A stretch of DNA of 64,000 nucleotides. It comes from an uncultured Dorea sp. (GTDB lineage Bacteria; Bacillota; Clostridia; Lachnospirales; Lachnospiraceae). A program made the position numbers and the translations under genes. Shown here piece after piece: positions 18,041-26,905 of the stretch. Every line of letters starts with the position of its first letter. Position 1 is the first letter of the stretch. Under the pieces are notes generated by a model. The model ran no database searches. It was not told the DNA's origin and saw only the letters and a list, made by a program, of their open reading frames with translations. The DNA is taken from positions 1 through 64,000 of the forward strand of contig CAMBRQ010000011.1 in the NCBI GenBank assembly GCA_945870325.1, read 5' to 3'.

Positions 18041-18282
18041 GAGGGAGATGCATAAGGATGATTTGGTATCCGGGTCTCTTCGCCAACTATCCGTAGCATA
18101 AAAAAGCATGAGAATTGAGTAACCGGACAGATTCACCGAGAAATTTTGATAATTTCTCGGTTCAGCTGTCCTCGATGATTTGGTTTGAAACCAAATCATC
18201 GTACTCAATTCTCACGCTTTTTTCTGCAACTGATAGTAAGGCTCGTTCCACGGACACCAAACCACCCTTATACATCTCCCTG
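18041..18282. other. Structured element A (242 nt): interrupted long stem with three-way junction
   Basis: Left arm 18041-18121 pairs with right arm 18202-18282: a 32-bp distal stem, a symmetric 23-nt bubble on each side, and a 26-bp proximal stem. The core holds joiner ACC, hairpin 18125-18171 (6 bp, loop ATTCA/TTCAG, 10 bp, apical TTGAT), one T, and hairpin 18173-18201 (12 bp, loop TTGAA). The same layout recurs at 31510 and 39191. The imperfect pairs of the distal arm are all G.U-type on the minus strand. It fills most of the 304-nt gap between rnj and trmR; the rest is a C-rich stretch and the trmR ribosome site. It may also terminate transcription, since CTTTTTT lies in the right arm. 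Confidence 0.85.
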
Positions 18283-18330
18283 CCTCCCCTCCCGCCGGTC
18301 GCCAACGTTTTTAACAAAGAAGGAGTCCCC

Positions 18331-18972
18331 ATGATTGTAGATGAGAGAATGGTTACATATATCCATTCGTTGGAATTGCCCAACAGTCCCATAATTGAAC
18401 AGATTGAGCAGGAGGCACTGGAAACTTATGTGCCGATTATCCGTAAGGAGACTCAGAGTTTTTTAAAGGTCCTGCTCATGATCAAGAAGCCTTTACGGAT
18501 TCTGGAAGTGGGAACGGCAGTTGGCTTTTCAGCAATTTTGATGAGTGAGTATATGCCGGAGAATGGAAAGATTACAACAATTGAGAAGTATGAAAAGAGA
18601 ATCCCGATTGCGAGAGAGAATTTTAAACGCGCGGGAAGGGAGAATCAGATTACATTGATGGAAGGGGATGCCCTTGAAGTCATGAAGAACTTAGAAGGTC
18701 CTTATGATCTGATTTTTATGGATGCTGCGAAGGGGCAGTATATTCATTATCTGCCGGAGGCGATTCGTTTGCTCTCAGAAGGCGGTGTGCTGATGTCGGA
18801 TAATGTCTTGCAGGACGGAGATGTTATCGAATCCCGGTTTGCGGTTGAAAGGCGTAATCGCACCATCCATAGCCGGATGCGGGAATATCTGTATGAACTG
18901 AAGCATAATGACCAGTTGCAGACCTCGATTCTGCCGTTGGGCGATGGGGTTGCACTTAGTGTAAAAAAGTGA
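18331..18972 (+). CDS. trmR: O-methyltransferase, probably tRNA 5-hydroxyuridine methyltransferase
   Basis: 213 aa from ATG 18331 behind AGAAGGAGTCCCC. The frame is open upstream but that part lies inside element A and is not coding. Class-I methyltransferase of the YrrM/caffeoyl-CoA OMT type: LEVGTAVGFSA (~57-67), DLIFMDAAKGQY and SDNVLQDG. In Bacillus, TrmR (YrrM) makes mo5U34 and neighbours the U32 proteins TrhP1/TrhP2. The U32 gene follows here after 21 nt, so a two-gene wobble-uridine pathway is likely. Confidence 0.85.
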   Translation: MIVDERMVTYIHSLELPNSPIIEQIEQEALETYVPIIRKETQSFLKVLLMIKKPLRILEVGTAVGFSAILMSEYMPENGKITTIEKYEKRIPIARENFKRAGRENQITLMEGDALEVMKNLEGPYDLIFMDAAKGQYIHYLPEAIRLLSEGGVLMSDNVLQDGDVIESRFAVERRNRTIHSRMREYLYELKHNDQLQTSILPLGDGVALSVKK

Positions 18973-18993
18973 GATCTAAAAAAGGAGATTGGA

Positions 18994-20223
18994 ATGATGA
19001 ACAAGAAACGCCCGGAATTACTCATCCCGGCAAGCAGCCTGGAAGTGTTGAAGACAGCGGTTATATTTGGCGCAGATGCAGTATATATCGGTGGCGAGGC
19101 CTTTGGTCTGCGTGCCAAGGCGAAGAATTTTTCGATGGAGGATATGCGGGAAGGAATTGCATTTGCTCATGAACATGGTGCGAGAGTCCACGTGACGGTG
19201 AATATTCTGGCGCATAACAGCGATCTGGAAGGTGTAGAAGAGTACCTGAAAGAATTGAAAGAAATCGGACCGGATGCTTTGATCATTGCGGACCCGGCGA
19301 TTTTCGAACTGGCGAAAGAAATCTGTCCTGAGATTGAGCGTCATGTCAGTACTCAGGCGAATAATACCAATTATGGCACCTATCGTTTCTGGTGGAAGCA
19401 GGGAGCCAAGCGTGTGGTATCAGCCAGGGAATTGTCATTAAAAGAGATTAAAGAGATCCGGGAAAAGATTCCGGAAGAGATGGAGATAGAAAGTTTTATC
19501 CATGGAGCAATGTGCATCTCCTATTCCGGCAGATGTCTTTTGAGCAACTTCTTTACCGGAAGAGATGCGAACCAGGGGGCATGCACCCACCCATGCCGCT
19601 GGAAGTATGCGGTAGTTGAGGAGACAAGACCGGGCGAGTATATGCCAGTCTATGAAAATGAACGCGGCACCTATATCTTCAACTCCAAGGATCTGTGTAT
19701 GATTGAGCACATCCCGGAGATGATCGATGCCGGAATCGATAGTTTCAAGATTGAAGGCCGTATGAAGACGGCACTCTATGTAGCGACCGTAGCCAGAACC
19801 TACCGCAAAGCCATAGACGACTATCTGGAGGACCCACAGAAATATCAGGCAAATATGCCATGGTATTTGGATCAGATCTCCAATTGTACTTACCGCCAGT
19901 TCACCACCGGCTTCTATTTTGGCAAGCCAAGCGATGAAAGCCAGATCTACGACAGCAATACTTATGTCAAAGAATACACCTATCTTGGAATCATCGGCGG
20001 AGAAAAAGACGGCATGTACCGCATTGAACAGAGAAACAAGTTCTCAGTTGGCGAGACCATAGAGATCATGAAGCCAGACGGTAGAAACATTGAAGTAAGT
20101 GTTAAAAGAATCGTAGATGAAGAAGGCAGCGCCCAGGAAAGCGCCCCTCATCCAAAGCAGGTACTGTACGTAGACCTGGACGGCAAAGCTGAACGTTACG
20201 ATATCCTGAGACGGGCGGAGTAG
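18994..20223 (+). CDS. trhP: Peptidase U32 family protein, probable tRNA hydroxylation protein
   Basis: 409 aa. The U32 signature is visible in EIESFIHGAMCISYSGRCLL followed by NQGACTHPCRW with the Cys ligands expected for an iron-sulfur cluster. N-terminal TIM-barrel features: ELLIPASS and GADAVYIGG. Members next to TrmR (YrrN/YrrO, TrhP) install ho5U34 in tRNA using prephenate, rather than acting as proteases. The start is the first of two ATGs behind AAAAGGAGATTGG. The terminator hairpin overlaps the stop codon. Confidence 0.87.
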   Translation: MMNKKRPELLIPASSLEVLKTAVIFGADAVYIGGEAFGLRAKAKNFSMEDMREGIAFAHEHGARVHVTVNILAHNSDLEGVEEYLKELKEIGPDALIIADPAIFELAKEICPEIERHVSTQANNTNYGTYRFWWKQGAKRVVSARELSLKEIKEIREKIPEEMEIESFIHGAMCISYSGRCLLSNFFTGRDANQGACTHPCRWKYAVVEETRPGEYMPVYENERGTYIFNSKDLCMIEHIPEMIDAGIDSFKIEGRMKTALYVATVARTYRKAIDDYLEDPQKYQANMPWYLDQISNCTYRQFTTGFYFGKPSDESQIYDSNTYVKEYTYLGIIGGEKDGMYRIEQRNKFSVGETIEIMKPDGRNIEVSVKRIVDEEGSAQESAPHPKQVLYVDLDGKAERYDILRRAE

Positions 20224-20247
20224 GAATACTCCGCCATCAATTTTTTT
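20214..20247 (+). terminator. Terminator overlapping the end of trhP
   Basis: GGCGGAGTA (20214-20222), loop GGAA, TACTCCGCC (20227-20235), ATCAA, then T7. The left arm includes the trhP stop codon. Confidence 0.8.
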
Positions 20248-20311
20248 AGGAAAAGCACAAAAAACAGTTCTCTAACATAAACTATATCAAATACGCTTAG
20301 AGGTGCTTCTC

Positions 20312-20929
20312 TTGAAATCATTTCCCCAACCCCTCACAGCCACGGAAGAACGATATTATATGCAAAAATATACGGAGGGTGATCTTGAAGCAAAACATAT
20401 TCTGATAGAACGGAATCTGCGCCTCGTTGCACATATCGTGAAGAAATACCAGTCATTCGAAGAAGATACAGAGGATCTATTGTCCATAGGAACTATCGGA
20501 CTGATTAAGGCAGTGGTCACATTCAATCCGGACAAATGTGTCAGGCTTGGAACCTATGCTGCTCGGTGTATAGAAAACGAAGTCTTGATGTACCTTCGGG
20601 CGAAGAAGAAGTCTTCAAAAGAGATATCCCTATATGAACCGATCGGAACGGACCGGGAAGGGAATGAAATCCAGTTATTCGATATTATCGAAACGGAGGA
20701 GGATGACGCCCATAAGAAGGTGGAATTAAGCGATGATATTCGGATGTTGTATCATAAGGTGGAATCAGAACTATCTCCGAGAGAACGACTGGTGCTTAAG
20801 ATGCGGTATGGTTTGTATAACGAAGAAGAATATACACAGCGGGAGATTGCTAAAGAGTTAGGCATCTCTCGTTCTTATGTTTCAAGAATTGAAAAAAGTG
20901 CTATAGAAAAATTGCGCGGGTATTTTTAG
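20312..20929 (+). CDS. sigK: Sporulation sigma factor SigK (no pro-sequence)
   Basis: 205 aa from TTG 20312, placed by AGAGGTG ~7 nt upstream; a GTG at 20303 overlaps that site. The product opens MKSFPQPLTATEE, which aligns with mature B. subtilis SigK just after its cleaved pro-peptide, so this SigK should be active without proteolysis, as in Clostridioides difficile. Region 2 ([42 protein letters not shown]) and region 4 helix-turn-helix (TQREIAKELGISRSYVSRIEK) are intact. It directs late mother-cell transcription. The gene is uninterrupted, with no skin-type insertion. Confidence 0.9.
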   Translation: MKSFPQPLTATEERYYMQKYTEGDLEAKHILIERNLRLVAHIVKKYQSFEEDTEDLLSIGTIGLIKAVVTFNPDKCVRLGTYAARCIENEVLMYLRAKKKSSKEISLYEPIGTDREGNEIQLFDIIETEEDDAHKKVELSDDIRMLYHKVESELSPRERLVLKMRYGLYNEEEYTQREIAKELGISRSYVSRIEKSAIEKLRGYF

Positions 20930-20988
20930 TACCAGCGCAAGAATACATAAATGTCGAAAATTGTAAAGCGATAATCAGTCAAAAGCAG

Positions 20989-21017
20989 TTGACATTCCTA
21001 TGGTATTGGGATAAGAT
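20989..21017 (+). promoter_or_regulatory. Promoter for comM-dprA-topA
   Basis: TTGACA at 20989-20994, 17-nt spacer, TAAGAT at 21012-21017. From 21010 the transcript can fold GGATAAGATAAAT against ATTTATCTTAATCC (to ~21053), a hairpin without T-run that overlaps the -10, in a ~195-nt leader. Nothing else is seen in the 283-nt gap. Confidence 0.65.
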
Positions 21018-21212
21018 AAATTCACATTTTAAGAGAGGGATTTATCTTAATCCAATTGTTCTTAATCTTATTGGAGATGATAGAAGCGTATGGCTTTGAT
21101 TCATTTCCTTCCGCAACTCTAATCGGTCGGTTCGACCATATATCACAAGTATCAGAATCATAAGCATTGATTTAAGATTCGTTGACAGTATCAAGCAGAA
21201 AGGGGGATGCGA

Positions 21213-22751
21213 ATGGCATTCAGCACAGTAGTATCTGCGGCGATTCATGGGCTTCATGTTGAGATGATCCATGTTGAGGCAGATGTAAGTAATGGACTTC
21301 CGATGTTCCATATGGTGGGATATCTGTCTTCGGAGGTAAAAGAGGCTTCCGAAAGGGTAAGGACGGCGATTCGCAATTCGGATATACAGCTTCCTGCCAA
21401 AAAGATGGTGATTAATCTGGCACCTGCAACAGTCAGGAAAAGAGGTGCGTCTTTTGATCTGCCAATTGCGTTGGCGGTATTGGCTTCTATGGGGATATTT
21501 CCGGAAGAACGCTTAAAGGAGACGCTCGTTGTAGGGGAATTGAGCCTGGATGGCAGAGTCCAGGAGGTGTCAGGTATCCTTCCCATCGTGATGAAGGCGA
21601 AGGAAGAAGGGTGCCATGCGTGTATTCTTCCGGAGCAGAATGTACAAGAGGGCGCGTTGGTGGAAGGAATTCGGATTCTCGGAGTCGGGCATCTAAGGGA
21701 GGCGTGTCAGTACTTAAGAGGGGAGCAGGAACTTGAGGTTCCGTCTGGACGGATTAGGAACAAGGTGGCGAATTCCCTGGATATTGAACTTGTAGACTAC
21801 AGTGATATTCAAGGGCAGGAGGCAGTGAAGCGGGCGGCGGAAGTTGCAGTGGCAGGCGGACATAACCTGTTGATGGTAGGACCGCCTGGAAGTGGGAAGT
21901 CCATGATGGCAAAGAGAATTCCGACGATTCTTCCGCCGCCAAGCCTGGAAGAGAGTATGGAGATTACCAAGATATACAGCGTACTTGGGATGGTAGATAA
22001 AGAACATCCTTTGATAACAGGACGACCATTTCGCAGTGTCCACCATACGGTAACGAAGGCGGCACTGATTGGAGGTGGGATGATTCCGGTGCCGGGAGAG
22101 ATTAGTCTGGCTCATGGCGGGGTATTGTTCTTAGATGAACTGGCAGAATTCCAGAAACCGGTGCTGGAAGTTCTGCGGCAGCCTTTGGAAGAGCGGCAGA
22201 TCCGTATCACAAGAAGTCATGGCAATTATGTATTCCCGGCAAACTTTATTCTGGCCTCTGCAATGAACCCGTGCCCTTGTGGCAATTATCCGAATTTTGA
22301 GAAATGTGGCTGCACGCCGGGACAGATTCAGCAATATCTGGGAAAGATCAGCCAGCCTTTTCTGGATCGTATTGATATCTGCGTAGAGGCACCGAAAGTT
22401 TCTTATGAAGCGTTGAGCGCGGGAGAAAAGCAGGAAAGTTCGGCTGTGATCCGAAGCCGGGTATGTAAGGCAAGAGAGGTCCAGAATGAGCGATACATAG
22501 GGACGAGGATTCTGTCGAATTCCATGCTGGGAGTGAAAGAATTAAAGGAATACTGCCATCTTGGACGCAGGGAGGAATTGCTGATGAGACAGGCATTCGT
22601 AGCGTTAGGGCTGACAGCCAGAACCTATCACAAGATTCTAAAAGTTGCCAGAACCATTGCAGATCTGGAATTAAGTGAGAAGATTAGAGAGTGTCATCTG
22701 AAAGAGGCGATTGGATATCGCACACTGGATAAGAAGTACTGGGGGAGGTGA
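21213..22751 (+). CDS. comM: ComM/YifB-type Mg-chelatase-like AAA+ ATPase
   Basis: 512 aa from ATG 21213 (GGGGG 7 nt upstream; an ATG at 21207 is too close to it). N-terminal ChlI/Lon-like domain, Walker A GPPGSGKS (~223-230), FLDELAEF Walker B, arginine-finger region and C-terminal Mg_chelatase_C. ComM is a hexameric helicase promoting branch migration during natural transformation. The stop overlaps the start area of dprA, supporting a DNA-uptake operon. Confidence 0.93.
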   Translation: MAFSTVVSAAIHGLHVEMIHVEADVSNGLPMFHMVGYLSSEVKEASERVRTAIRNSDIQLPAKKMVINLAPATVRKRGASFDLPIALAVLASMGIFPEERLKETLVVGELSLDGRVQEVSGILPIVMKAKEEGCHACILPEQNVQEGALVEGIRILGVGHLREACQYLRGEQELEVPSGRIRNKVANSLDIELVDYSDIQGQEAVKRAAEVAVAGGHNLLMVGPPGSGKSMMAKRIPTILPPPSLEESMEITKIYSVLGMVDKEHPLITGRPFRSVHHTVTKAALIGGGMIPVPGEISLAHGGVLFLDELAEFQKPVLEVLRQPLEERQIRITRSHGNYVFPANFILASAMNPCPCGNYPNFEKCGCTPGQIQQYLGKISQPFLDRIDICVEAPKVSYEALSAGEKQESSAVIRSRVCKAREVQNERYIGTRILSNSMLGVKELKEYCHLGRREELLMRQAFVALGLTARTYHKILKVARTIADLELSEKIRECHLKEAIGYRTLDKKYWGR

Positions 22752-22759
22752 AAACGGAT

Positions 22760-23845
22760 ATGATGTATGAATATTGGCTTGCGTCAATTCATCGGTTATC
22801 AGACGAGAAAAAAAGACGGTTGCGGGAAGAATATGGCGATGGAAAAGCAGTATATTATATAGAAGAAATGCAATTGCGTTTTCTTGATTATCTGAAACCT
22901 GAAGATGTGGATGCGATTCTGAATAAAAGAAAGGGAGGAGAAATGGCACTTAAGGAGAACTGGGAACGGCTGCAGGAGCAGAAGATCCGGTTTATTCCGT
23001 ATTTCACGAAGGATTATCCTCTGAGGCTTAAGGATATACTGAATCCGCCATATGCATTATATGTAAAAGGGCGTCTTCCGGAGGAGGAACTGCCTGCGGT
23101 AGCGATTGTCGGTGCCAGAAAGTGTACGCCTTATGGAGAAGAGATGGCATTAGAATATGGGGAATATCTGGCCCTTTCGGGGGTACAGATTATCAGTGGT
23201 ATGGCAAGAGGAATCGATGGAGCGGGGCAAAGAGGTGCATTAAATGGAGGAGGGGCGACATATGGTATATTAGGGTGTGGAGTAGATATCTGTTATCCGA
23301 AGGATCATATCGGACTATATATGGATATGCAGGTTAAGGGAGGCGTGATATCTGAGCAGATTCCGGGACAGCCGCCGCTTCCGATGTATTTTCCCGCAAG
23401 GAACAGGATTATCAGCGGACTGGCAGATGCAGTATTAATTATAGAAGCAAAGGAACGAAGCGGCTCGCTGATTACGGCAGATATGGCTCTGGAACAGGGA
23501 AGAGAAGTGTATGCGCTTCCGGGACCGGTGACAAGTTCGTTGAGCAAGGGATGTCATAGGCTGATCAGACAGGGAGCAGGGATTCTGATTTCGCCGGAAG
23601 ATTTGCTAAGTGAATTGGGAATGGGTGATAAGAAATTTGAACAAAATTCTGACAAAAATCAAAAAGTGCTTGAAAGTCCCGAAAATATGGTGTATAGTTG
23701 TCTCGATTTGTTCCCAAAGGGGATTAGCCAGTTGATAGACGAGACTGGACTTAGCGTTCAGGAAATCTTAGAAAGGCTGATAACATTAGAGTTAAAAGGA
23801 TATATTAGGGAAGTATCGAAGAATTATTATATAAAGGTTCGCTAG
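22760..23845 (+). CDS. dprA: DNA processing protein DprA
   Basis: 361 aa from ATG 22760 (GGAGG 12 nt upstream; the overlapping GTG 22748 lies inside that site). Rossmann-like DprA core: VGARKCTPYG (~117-126), GMARGIDGAGQRGAL, LGCGVDICYPKDH and SGSLITADMALEQGR. C-terminal winged-helix domain present. It loads RecA on incoming single-stranded DNA. No com pilus genes are in the window, so competence itself cannot be concluded. Confidence 0.95.
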   Translation: MMYEYWLASIHRLSDEKKRRLREEYGDGKAVYYIEEMQLRFLDYLKPEDVDAILNKRKGGEMALKENWERLQEQKIRFIPYFTKDYPLRLKDILNPPYALYVKGRLPEEELPAVAIVGARKCTPYGEEMALEYGEYLALSGVQIISGMARGIDGAGQRGALNGGGATYGILGCGVDICYPKDHIGLYMDMQVKGGVISEQIPGQPPLPMYFPARNRIISGLADAVLIIEAKERSGSLITADMALEQGREVYALPGPVTSSLSKGCHRLIRQGAGILISPEDLLSELGMGDKKFEQNSDKNQKVLESPENMVYSCLDLFPKGISQLIDETGLSVQEILERLITLELKGYIREVSKNYYIKVR

Positions 23846-23868
23846 TTTTTGATGGAGGAAGCAAGTTT

Positions 23869-25953
23869 ATGGCACGCTATCTTGTAATTGTAGAGTCTCC
23901 TGCCAAGGTGAAGACAATTAAAAAGTTTTTAGGGAGTAATTATGTGGTGACAGCATCTAACGGTCATGTAAGAGATCTGCCGAAGAGTCAGATGGGGATA
24001 GATGTGGAGCATGATTATGAACCGAAATACATTACAATCCGGGGGAAAGGGGACATACTTGCCAATCTTCGCAAAGAAGTGAAGAAGGCAGACAAAGTAT
24101 ACCTGGCAACCGACCCTGACCGTGAAGGAGAAGCGATATCGTGGCACCTGAGTCAGGCACTGAAGTTAGAGAACAAGAAGACATACCGGATTAGTTTTAA
24201 TGAGATTACAAAGAATGCGGTAAAAGCATCTCTGAAAAATGCAAGAGAGATTGACATGGACTTAGTGGATGCCCAGCAGGCACGAAGAGTGCTGGATAGA
24301 ATTGTAGGATATAAGATCAGCCCTCTTCTCTGGGCGAAGGTAAAAAGGGGCTTAAGCGCGGGGCGCGTGCAGTCGGTAGCACTTCGGATCATTGCAGACA
24401 GAGAAGAAGAGATTAATGCTTTCATACCGGAAGAGTACTGGACTTTGGATGCCAATCTGAAAGTAGAAGGCGAGAAGAAACTGCTGACGGCAAAATTCTA
24501 CGGCACAGAGAAAAAGAAGATGGCCATTCATTCGAAAGAAGAGTTGGATGAGATCCTGAAGGAAGTGGAGACAGCGGATTATTCGGTGGAGGATATCAAG
24601 AAGGGAGAGCGTATCAAAAAGGCGCCAGTCCCTTTCACCACGAGTACGCTGCAGCAGGAGGCGTCTAAGGCGCTGAATTTTGCGACGGCGAAGACCATGA
24701 GGATTGCACAGCAGCTTTATGAAGGAATTGATATCAAAGGCAATGGGACGGTTGGTCTGATTACCTACCTGCGTACGGATTCCACCAGAATCTCGGAAGA
24801 GGCTGATGCGAATGTACGGTCTTATATCGCGCAGAACTATGGACAGGAATATGTTGCAGCAAATGAACCGAAGACAGGTGATGGCAATAAGATTATCCAG
24901 GATGCACATGAAGCCATCCGTCCGACGGATGTAACCCGTACTCCGGTGGCTGTAAAAGAATCGCTGACCAGAGACCAGTTCCGTCTGTATCAGCTAGTGT
25001 GGAAGCGGTTTGTTGCCAGCAGAATGCGGCCGGCAAGATACGAGACGACTTCCGTGCGGATTGCGGCAGGACAGTATCGGTTTACGGTGGCAGCATCTAA
25101 GATTGTATTCGAAGGCTTCCGTTCTGTATATATTGAGGCTGGTGAAGAGAAAGAGGAAGGAAACGTGCTGATAAAGGGGCTGGATAAAGATTCTGTGCTA
25201 AAGAAGGAAAGTTTTGAGACGAAGCAGCATTTTACGCAGCCTCCGGCACATTATACCGAAGCGGCACTGGTAAAGACATTAGAAGAGTTGGGAATCGGAC
25301 GTCCAAGTACCTATGCGCCGACTATATCCACCATCATTGCCAGAAGATATGTGGCAAAGGAGAATAAGAATCTGTATCTTACGGAGATTGGCGAGGTTGT
25401 CAATCATATTATGAAGCAGTCCTTCCCGAGTATTGTGGATGTGAACTTTACTGCGAACATGGAGAGCCTGCTGGATGGTGTTGCAGAGGGCAAAGTAAAC
25501 TGGAAGACGATTATTGAGAATTTCTATCCTGATCTGGAAGAGGCTGTCAAACAGGCAGAAAAAGAACAGGAGCAGGTGAAGATCGAAGATGAGGTTACGG
25601 ATGTTGTGTGTGACCAGTGTGGAAGAAACATGGTGATCAAATACGGTCCGCACGGCAGATTCCTGGCATGTCCAGGTTTCCCGGAATGTAGGAACACCAA
25701 GCCTTATCTTGAAAAAGTGGGAGTGCCATGCCCAATATGTGGTAAAGACGTAGTAATCCGTAAGACGAAGAAGGGCAGAAAATATTACGGCTGTGAGGAT
25801 AACCCGGAGTGTGAATTTATGTCCTGGCAGAAGCCTTCCACAAAGAAGTGTCCGAGATGTGGAAGTTACATGGTAGAGAAGGGGAATAAACTTCTCTGTG
25901 GTGATGAAAAATGTGGATACGTAGAAAATAAAGAAAATAGTAAAAATAATTAG
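23869..25953 (+). CDS. topA: DNA topoisomerase I (type IA)
   Basis: 694 aa. Toprim domain (LVIVESPAK ... TDPDREGEAI), catalytic Tyr ~300 in TYLRTDSTR, and KTLEELGIGRPSTYA. The C-terminus has three Cys4 zinc ribbons (CDQCGR, CPICGK, CPRCG sets). It relaxes negative supercoils. It starts 23 nt after dprA behind GATGGAGGAAGC. The comM-dprA-topA-codY order is conserved in Firmicutes. Confidence 0.96.
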   Translation: MARYLVIVESPAKVKTIKKFLGSNYVVTASNGHVRDLPKSQMGIDVEHDYEPKYITIRGKGDILANLRKEVKKADKVYLATDPDREGEAISWHLSQALKLENKKTYRISFNEITKNAVKASLKNAREIDMDLVDAQQARRVLDRIVGYKISPLLWAKVKRGLSAGRVQSVALRIIADREEEINAFIPEEYWTLDANLKVEGEKKLLTAKFYGTEKKKMAIHSKEELDEILKEVETADYSVEDIKKGERIKKAPVPFTTSTLQQEASKALNFATAKTMRIAQQLYEGIDIKGNGTVGLITYLRTDSTRISEEADANVRSYIAQNYGQEYVAANEPKTGDGNKIIQDAHEAIRPTDVTRTPVAVKESLTRDQFRLYQLVWKRFVASRMRPARYETTSVRIAAGQYRFTVAASKIVFEGFRSVYIEAGEEKEEGNVLIKGLDKDSVLKKESFETKQHFTQPPAHYTEAALVKTLEELGIGRPSTYAPTISTIIARRYVAKENKNLYLTEIGEVVNHIMKQSFPSIVDVNFTANMESLLDGVAEGKVNWKTIIENFYPDLEEAVKQAEKEQEQVKIEDEVTDVVCDQCGRNMVIKYGPHGRFLACPGFPECRNTKPYLEKVGVPCPICGKDVVIRKTKKGRKYYGCEDNPECEFMSWQKPSTKKCPRCGSYMVEKGNKLLCGDEKCGYVENKENSKNN

Positions 25954-25961
25954 GAAATTGA

Positions 25962-25990
25962 TTGAAAGTTCCTGAATTGTATGATAATAT
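25962..25990 (+). promoter_or_regulatory. Promoter for codY
   Basis: TTGAAA at 25962-25967, 17-nt spacer, TAATAT at 25985-25990, 27 nt before the codY start. A weak hairpin AGGAA/TTCCT overlaps the -35. Confidence 0.6.
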
Positions 25991-26016
25991 AACATTCAAA
26001 GGATGGAGGATTGCCA

Positions 26017-26799
26017 ATGAGTGTACAATTATTAGATAAAACTAGAAAAATCAATAAATTACTGCACAATAACAACTCGAGCAAAGTAGTGTTTAATGAT
26101 ATATGTGAGGTACTCACAGAGATTCTGGATTCCAATGTGCTGGTAGTCAGTAAAAAGGGAAAAGTACTTGGAGGCAGTAAATGTGAAGGCGTTCCATATA
26201 TTAAAGAATTGATTGAGCAGGAAGTCGGCAAGCATATTGACGCGATGTTGAATGAGCGGCTTCTTAGTATTTTGTCTACCAAGGAGAATGTTAATCTGCA
26301 GACACTGGGATTTTCAGAAGAGGCGGTAAAAGGATATCAGGCAATTATTACTCCGATTGATATTGCAGGAGAGCGCCTTGGAACACTGTTTATCTATAAG
26401 AAAGAACAGATGTATGAGATTGATGATATTATCTTAAGTGAGTATGGGACAACAGTTGTAGGACTGGAGATGCTTCGTTCTGTGAATGAAGAGAGTGCAG
26501 AGGAGACCAGAAAAGAGCATATTGTTCAGTCTGCAATCAGTACATTGTCATATTCAGAACTGGAAGCGATCATCCACATTTTTGAAGAGTTGGATGGAAC
26601 GGAAGGAATTCTGGTTGCCAGCAAGATTGCTGACAGAGTAGGAATCACCAGATCCGTTATCGTCAATGCCCTGCGGAAGTTTGAGAGCGCAGGTGTGATC
26701 GAATCCCGTTCTTCCGGTATGAAAGGAACCTATATCAAGGTTGTGAATGATTATGTATTCACGGAACTGGAGCATATTAAAGCGGAACGTATGAAATAA
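26017..26799 (+). CDS. codY: GTP-sensing pleiotropic repressor CodY
   Basis: 260 aa from ATG 26017 behind GGATGGAGGATTGCCA; a TTG two codons earlier overlaps this site. N-terminal GAF domain (MSVQLLDKTRKINKLL and onward) that senses branched-chain amino acids, and a C-terminal winged helix with GITRSVIVNALRKFESAGVI. It represses nutrient-limitation genes when GTP and isoleucine are high. azlCD (38 kb) and other targets could be in its regulon, but no AATTTTCWGAAAATT box was recognised. Confidence 0.95.
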   Translation: MSVQLLDKTRKINKLLHNNNSSKVVFNDICEVLTEILDSNVLVVSKKGKVLGGSKCEGVPYIKELIEQEVGKHIDAMLNERLLSILSTKENVNLQTLGFSEEAVKGYQAIITPIDIAGERLGTLFIYKKEQMYEIDDIILSEYGTTVVGLEMLRSVNEESAEETRKEHIVQSAISTLSYSELEAIIHIFEELDGTEGILVASKIADRVGITRSVIVNALRKFESAGVIESRSSGMKGTYIKVVNDYVFTELEHIKAERMK

Positions 26800-26810
26800 T
26801 CAAAAAGATC

Positions 26811-26836
26811 AAGGGTATCGGGCAACTGATACCCTT
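26811..26836 (+). terminator. Hairpin terminator after codY
   Basis: AAGGGTATC, 8-nt loop, GATACCCTT, followed by ATTTG; the T-run is short, so termination may be partial. Confidence 0.6.
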
Positions 26837-26905
26837 ATTTGACTCTCGCAGCAGATGCCTTTGTGACAATAAAGCAATGATTGCGTAAGGAAGGGAGCGA
26901 TAGAT

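Noticed and set aside
18115..18330. In-frame upstream extension of trmR
   Set aside because: This part encodes the arms and hairpins of element A, has no ribosome site and is not methyltransferase sequence; ATG 18331 has a good site.
20260..20300. Possible sigma-E promoter for sigK (CATAAACT)
   Set aside because: The -10 is a 7/8 match but no acceptable -35 is found at the right distance.
25279..25995. 238-codon minus-strand frame in topA
   Set aside because: Antisense of the topA zinc ribbons; no ribosome site or family similarity.
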